Shown: piece after piece, positions 6,248 through 8,773 of the stretch
How the letters are laid out: each line of letters starts with the position of its first letter
Numbering within the stretch: position 1 is the first letter of the stretch
Source of the DNA: an uncultured Eubacteriaceae bacterium
GTDB taxonomy: Bacteria; Bacillota; Clostridia; Oscillospirales; Acutalibacteraceae
DNA length: 8,773 nt
Direction of reading: 5' to 3'
Assembly: GCA_937905915.1 (NCBI GenBank)
Contig: CALCVR010000309.1
Span: 1 to 8,773, forward strand
The notes under the pieces: generated by a model
The model's input: the letters and a program-made list of their open reading frames with translations, nothing else
Told to the model about the DNA's origin: nothing
Databases searched by the model: none
Translations under genes and position numbers: made by a program

Positions 6248-7216
6248 ATGCATATTGGATCGTGCCATATCGAGGGAAGGGCTGTGCTGGCGCCTATGGC
6301 AGGGGTAGCCGATCGGGCCTTTCGGGAATTGTGCACTGGATATGGCGCCGCCATGACAACCTCAGAGATGGTCAGCAGCAAAGGCCTTGTATACGGTGAC
6401 CGAAAATCAAAGGAGCTTTTGCAGTATGGGGAAGAGGAACGCCCCATTGCCTTGCAAATTTTCGGGGATGATCCTGCTATTATGGCTGAGGCAACCGGTA
6501 TGGTTATGGAGTATCACCCCGACATCATCGATATCAATATGGGTTGCCCGGCTCCTAAAATTGTCAACAACGGCTGCGGCAGTGCTTTGATGAGGGATCC
6601 AGACCGATGCGGCCAGCTGGTAGAAGCAGTGGTAAAGGCATCCGACGTGCCGGTTACGGTCAAGATCCGCAAAGGGTGGGACAATCAATCGGTTAACGCA
6701 GTGGAAGTGGCCCAAGTGTGTGAACAGGCTGGCGCGGCAGCCATCACAGTACACGGCCGGACCCGCAACCAGATGTACGCCCCTACGGCCGATTGGGATA
6801 TTATCCGAGCGGTAAAGCAAGCGGTAACCGTACCGGTTATCGGCAACGGAGATGTGTTTCGTCCGGAAGATGCTGCCCGCCTTTTAGAAGAGACGGGATG
6901 TGACGCCGTCATGGTAGGCCGCGGCGCTTTGGGTACGCCCTGGATTTTCCGGGAAATCAATGCATGGCTTGATCACCACCGTATGCTGCCTTTGCCGGGG
7001 GTAAAGGAACGTATGCTGGTGATGCTAAAGCACATTAAGCGCATGTGTGAGCTCAAAGGAGAGCGGGGCGGCATGCTGGAGGCTCGCAAACACGCTGGGT
7101 GGTATATGAAGGGACTGCGAGGCGCGCCGTCTTTTCGGGCGCAGGCAGGGATGCTTTCCACCTTTTTAGACGCTGAGAAATTAGCGGCAGAAGTGATAAA
7201 AATCACTACATTGTAG
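6248..7216 (+). CDS. dusB: tRNA-dihydrouridine synthase B (DusB family)
   Basis: This flavoenzyme reduces specific uridines in the tRNA D-loop to dihydrouridine using FMN and NADPH, in the cytosol. The 322-residue product has the usual length. Visible motifs: APMAGVADRAFR (15-26, FMN binding), QIFGDDP (70-76), DINMGCPAPKI (95-105) with catalytic Cys100, VTVKIRKGWD (136-145), ITVHGRTR (166-173), IGNGDV (198-203) and VMVGRGALGTPW (221-232) for the FMN phosphate. ATG at 6248 follows AGGAG (6237-6241) with 6 nt spacing. It is divergent from polA and convergent with the HEPN gene, whose stop lies 11 nt beyond. No clear terminator separates them. Which uridines are modified cannot be read from the sequence. 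Confidence 0.95.
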   Translation: MHIGSCHIEGRAVLAPMAGVADRAFRELCTGYGAAMTTSEMVSSKGLVYGDRKSKELLQYGEEERPIALQIFGDDPAIMAEATGMVMEYHPDIIDINMGCPAPKIVNNGCGSALMRDPDRCGQLVEAVVKASDVPVTVKIRKGWDNQSVNAVEVAQVCEQAGAAAITVHGRTRNQMYAPTADWDIIRAVKQAVTVPVIGNGDVFRPEDAARLLEETGCDAVMVGRGALGTPWIFREINAWLDHHRMLPLPGVKERMLVMLKHIKRMCELKGERGGMLEARKHAGWYMKGLRGAPSFRAQAGMLSTFLDAEKLAAEVIKITTL

Positions 7217-7227
7217 GATGTTACTTT

Positions 7228-7677
7228 TTAAGTGGACTCCTGTTCAGAAAGGTTTATTTCATCCAGATCGCCGTACACTTCCTTGCAGATGAAATTATAC
7301 ATGTCTTGGGCCATAGAGTAAACCCTTTGGAGACGATCTTTGGTTAACGGTAAGGTGTGATCAGATGGATAACGGGTTTCAATGTAGTAGCGGTTGAGAA
7401 AGGCGCTTTCATCCATCCACTGGCGGAAAGAGGAATCTATTTTAACCGCTTGGCGGCATAACCAAGTCAAGTTGTGGCCATCCACATGTAGACCCTTTCG
7501 GAAGAGGACATAAGCTTTCAGGGCCTTTTCAATGCACTGTTGGCAGTGGAAGGCGGCGGAAGGAAGGCATTGACTTTCTTCCAATAAAATGCGGGCGGCC
7601 AGCAGATCTTGGCTGGCGAATTCCAACCAGTCGAAATAATGGCGGCTGTCGCCGGAGCGTTCTCCCCGCCTACCCAT
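7228..7677 (-). CDS. HEPN domain protein, putative toxin/RNase partner of the adjacent nucleotidyltransferase
   Basis: The 149-residue protein has a classical HEPN helical layout: DWLEFASQDLLAARILLEE (about 16-34), then HCQQCIEKALKAYVLF (44-59), the signature second helix. The putative catalytic motif is RYPSDH (102-107), an R-x4-H arrangement preceded by NRYYIET. Many HEPN proteins of this type are metal-independent RNases, and in MNT/HEPN toxin-antitoxin pairs the nucleotidyltransferase neutralises the HEPN toxin by AMPylating a Tyr near this motif. Y103 would be the corresponding residue. ATG at 7677 overlaps the upstream gene's stop by 8 nt and is preferred because the HEPN core starts soon after it. 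A 37-residue extension to 7788 would duplicate coding space of the upstream gene. The ribosome binding site is weak (GAGGG at 13 nt), which suggests coupling. RNase activity is inferred; a non-toxic substrate-binding HEPN is possible. Confidence 0.85.
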   Translation of the reverse strand: MGRRGERSGDSRHYFDWLEFASQDLLAARILLEESQCLPSAAFHCQQCIEKALKAYVLFRKGLHVDGHNLTWLCRQAVKIDSSFRQWMDESAFLNRYYIETRYPSDHTLPLTKDRLQRVYSMAQDMYNFICKEVYGDLDEINLSEQEST

Positions 7678-7975
7678 GGTAGAGCACCGTCCCTCTTTGA
7701 TTGACATGGGAGGCAAAGGAATCGGGATCAACCAAGTATTGGGCCCATTCAGCAGGGGTATATACCAAGACATCGTAGGGGAGATCAAAGTCTAGGGTCA
7801 GGTAAATTTTTTGTTCCATGGCAAGGACATCGTCAGTATCTAGGATAACACACAATTTAAAAGAAAGAAGCGAACCATCTGGGGACACTTTTTTATGAAA
7901 TAGAATCACCCTCTCGGGGTGAAAAGATACCACCAATTGATGGCAAACTTGTTGGAGCAATTGCTTTTCCTGCAT
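7670..7975 (-). CDS. Minimal nucleotidyltransferase (MNT) domain protein, catalytic motif lost
   Basis: The 101-residue protein is the size and shape of the MNT antitoxin-type partners of HEPN genes: an N-terminal helix, then HPERVILFHKKVSPDG (19-34), LCVILDTDD (41-49), YDVLVYTPAEW (67-77) and a C-terminal SHVNQRGTVLYHG. In the active family the second strand reads LFGSRARG and is followed by SDxDLCV. Here GS is replaced by HK (27-28), and both Asp of DxD are replaced (SFK, 38-40). Only the third acidic position (D68) remains. ATG at 7975 has AAAGGA with about 9 nt spacing. It is the first gene of a two-gene operon with HEPN and has its own promoter. It may neutralise HEPN by binding alone, or the pair may be decaying or serving another role. 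Confidence 0.8.
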   Translation of the reverse strand: MQEKQLLQQVCHQLVVSFHPERVILFHKKVSPDGSLLSFKLCVILDTDDVLAMEQKIYLTLDFDLPYDVLVYTPAEWAQYLVDPDSFASHVNQRGTVLYHG

Positions 7976-8037
7976 CTTTTTTTATCCTTTCACAAGAGCA
8001 ATTTTTCTGGACGATTGATTATGATGAATACAACTTT

Positions 8038-8066
8038 ATTATACCCCTATTTTTCGCCTCAGGCAA
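8038..8066 (-). promoter_or_regulatory. Promoter of the MNT-HEPN operon
   Basis: On the minus strand TATAAT (8038-8043) lies 17 bp downstream of TTGCCT (8061-8066, 4/6 of TTGACA). Initiation near 8031 gives a leader of about 55 nt before ATG 7975. The bases around the -10 are AT-rich, and no coding ORF is supported across it. Confidence 0.7.
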
Positions 8067-8168
8067 CCGATGAGCCAATGGATCAAATATTTCTCTTTTC
8101 TGAGAGAAGAACAGTCGGGGAAGGTAATCCCAAAGAGCAATAAATTCCTTTGAAGTTCAGAAAATAGA

Positions 8169-8204
8169 GAAATGCCGAGGCAAATTAATTCGCCCCGGCA
8201 TTTC
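8169..8204. terminator. Strong terminator-like hairpin
   Basis: GAAATGCCG (8169-8177) pairs with CGGCATTTC (8196-8204). After one A/C mismatch three more pairs (GGC/GCC) close a loop built on AATTAATT. Read on the minus strand it is followed by TCTATTTTCT, moderately U-rich. Read on the plus strand by TTGGAG. It fits best as an intrinsic terminator for leftward transcription arriving from beyond 8220, insulating the MNT-HEPN promoter. No leftward gene is visible there, so its transcript is unknown. Confidence 0.5.
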
Positions 8205-8206
8205 TT

Positions 8207-8457
8207 GGAGATGAAAAAAGAAAAAATCATAAAGAAGGATTTATAAATATAAAAGAGAATAAAACCGATTTAATACATTACTAAAACAAAGAGAAAATCA
8301 AAGATTTTACATAAAATTAACTCCCATTGAATGGGTTGCATATTCATAGTACATAATGTAGTTGGAATCTTATTTATAGTATAGACGAAAACTCGATTAA
8401 TATCAATAGTCTATAGAAAATAAACTTCAATGCCTTTAGTCTATTTCTGAGGTGACT
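8207..8457. other. AT-rich non-coding stretch upstream of the XRE gene
   Basis: Together with 7976-8206 this makes a gap of about 480 bases without a supported gene. The left part holds the MNT-HEPN promoter and the hairpin. This right part is strongly A-rich and then carries a perfect CCCATT-G-AATGGG palindrome (8323-8335) and three related 7-8 bp repeats (8380-8445). I could not find a promoter with both good hexamers for the XRE gene. TATAGT (8375-8380) is a possible -10 without a matching -35. Confidence 0.5.
8380..8445 (+). promoter_or_regulatory. Candidate operator repeats upstream of the XRE gene
   Basis: TAGTCTAT occurs at 8407-8414 and again at 8437-8444, exactly 30 bp apart. An inverted partner TATAGAC sits at 8380-8386, centred about 29 bp before the first. 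The three half-sites lie close to three helical turns apart on the DNA immediately before the ribosome binding site. XRE repressors commonly bind such repeats in their own promoter, so autoregulation is the natural guess. This is inference from spacing only. Confidence 0.4.
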
Positions 8458-8460
8458 AGA

Positions 8461-8773
8461 TTGAACCAGATTATCAAGACAGTAGGAGAACGATTGAAAC
8501 ACTGCAGAATGCGCAAAGGATTAAGTCAAGAGCAGTTAGCTGAAAAATGTGGTCTTCATCCAACTTACATTGGTCAAGTGGAACGAGGCGAGAAAAACGC
8601 AACCATCGAAAGTATATGGAAAATCGCCAGTGCATTGGAATTACCTTTGGAAGTGTTGTTTGAAAAGTTGGTAGGGGACGGCAAACAGATAGAAACCCTA
8701 TCATCCAAAGCTTATGACATTGTGGATGCTTTACCGGAACAGGATCAAGAATTGATTCTTACAATTCTGAACT
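8461..8773 (+). CDS. XRE-family (Cro/CI-type) helix-turn-helix transcriptional regulator, 3' end outside window
   Basis: The visible 104 residues begin MNQIIKTVGERLKHCRMRKG and continue through a canonical HTH_3 domain (about 8-65): LSQEQLAEKCGLHPTYIGQV (21-40) followed by ERGEKNATIESIWKIASALE (41-60), with recognition helix HPTYIGQVERG. A short extension (LSSKAYDIVDALPEQDQELI, about 80-99) then runs into the window edge. TTG at 8461 has GAGGTGA with GAGG at 8449-8452 (8 nt spacing), an excellent fit. No upstream ATG is in frame. Such short single-HTH proteins are usually repressors of their own gene or of neighbouring mobile-element or stress genes. The gene is more AT-rich than the housekeeping block. 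The target is unknown. Confidence 0.9.
   Translation, partial: MNQIIKTVGERLKHCRMRKGLSQEQLAEKCGLHPTYIGQVERGEKNATIESIWKIASALELPLEVLFEKLVGDGKQIETLSSKAYDIVDALPEQDQELILTILN

Noticed and set aside
7678..7788. 37-residue N-terminal extension of the HEPN protein
   Set aside because: It would lie wholly within the MNT coding region in another frame. The HEPN core begins just after ATG 7677, which also gives a typical 8-nt operon overlap.
7919..8143. 74-codon plus-strand frame over the MNT start and promoter
   Set aside because: It has no ribosome binding site of note, lies over the MNT start and promoter, and has no recognisable motifs.
8039..8230. 63-codon minus-strand frame upstream of the MNT gene
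   Set aside because: It overlaps the -35/-10 region and the terminator-like hairpin, and the composition is not protein-like.

Overview
The window looks like a stretch of a Bacillota (Firmicutes) chromosome, most likely a Clostridia member of the gut Oscillospirales/Ruminococcaceae type. This rests on the style of the proteins: a clostridial-type TsaD, a YwlE-like protein-arginine phosphatase, a DNA polymerase I without proofreading residues, and the common clostridial MNT/HEPN pair. AGGAGG-type ribosome binding sites and frequent TTG/GTG starts fit the same picture. The genus assignment is inference. No rRNA, tRNA, CRISPR array or transposase is visible.

Layout. Positions 1-6104 carry a leftward housekeeping block. 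Read in the direction of transcription it is: polA (DNA polymerase I, split by a frameshift near 4885), a protein-arginine phosphatase (ywlE-like), rimI, tsaD, and the 5' part of GTP-dependent PEP carboxykinase. The last is frameshifted near 942 and cut by the left window edge. The phosphatase and rimI overlap by 8 nt. tsaD follows after a 159-nt gap that contains a near-perfect ParB-binding (parS) sequence, and the carboxykinase has its own strong promoter. dusB (6248-7216) is divergent from polA and has its own promoter in a shared 143-nt region.

From 7228 the content becomes accessory. A leftward minimal-nucleotidyltransferase/HEPN pair with an 8-nt overlap and a clear promoter is of toxin-antitoxin type, and the nucleotidyltransferase has lost its catalytic motifs. 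About 480 bases of mostly AT-rich non-coding DNA follow, with a terminator-like hairpin and a set of regularly spaced repeats. The window ends in a rightward XRE-family repressor-like gene cut by the right edge.

Functional themes. TsaD (tRNA t6A37), DusB (dihydrouridine) and RimI (ribosomal protein S18 acetylation) all serve translation. PolA repairs and processes DNA. The phosphatase probably reverses McsB-type arginine phosphorylation. The carboxykinase links oxaloacetate and PEP. Two core genes carry frame lesions within one 9-kb window, so sequence or assembly error must be considered alongside true gene decay.
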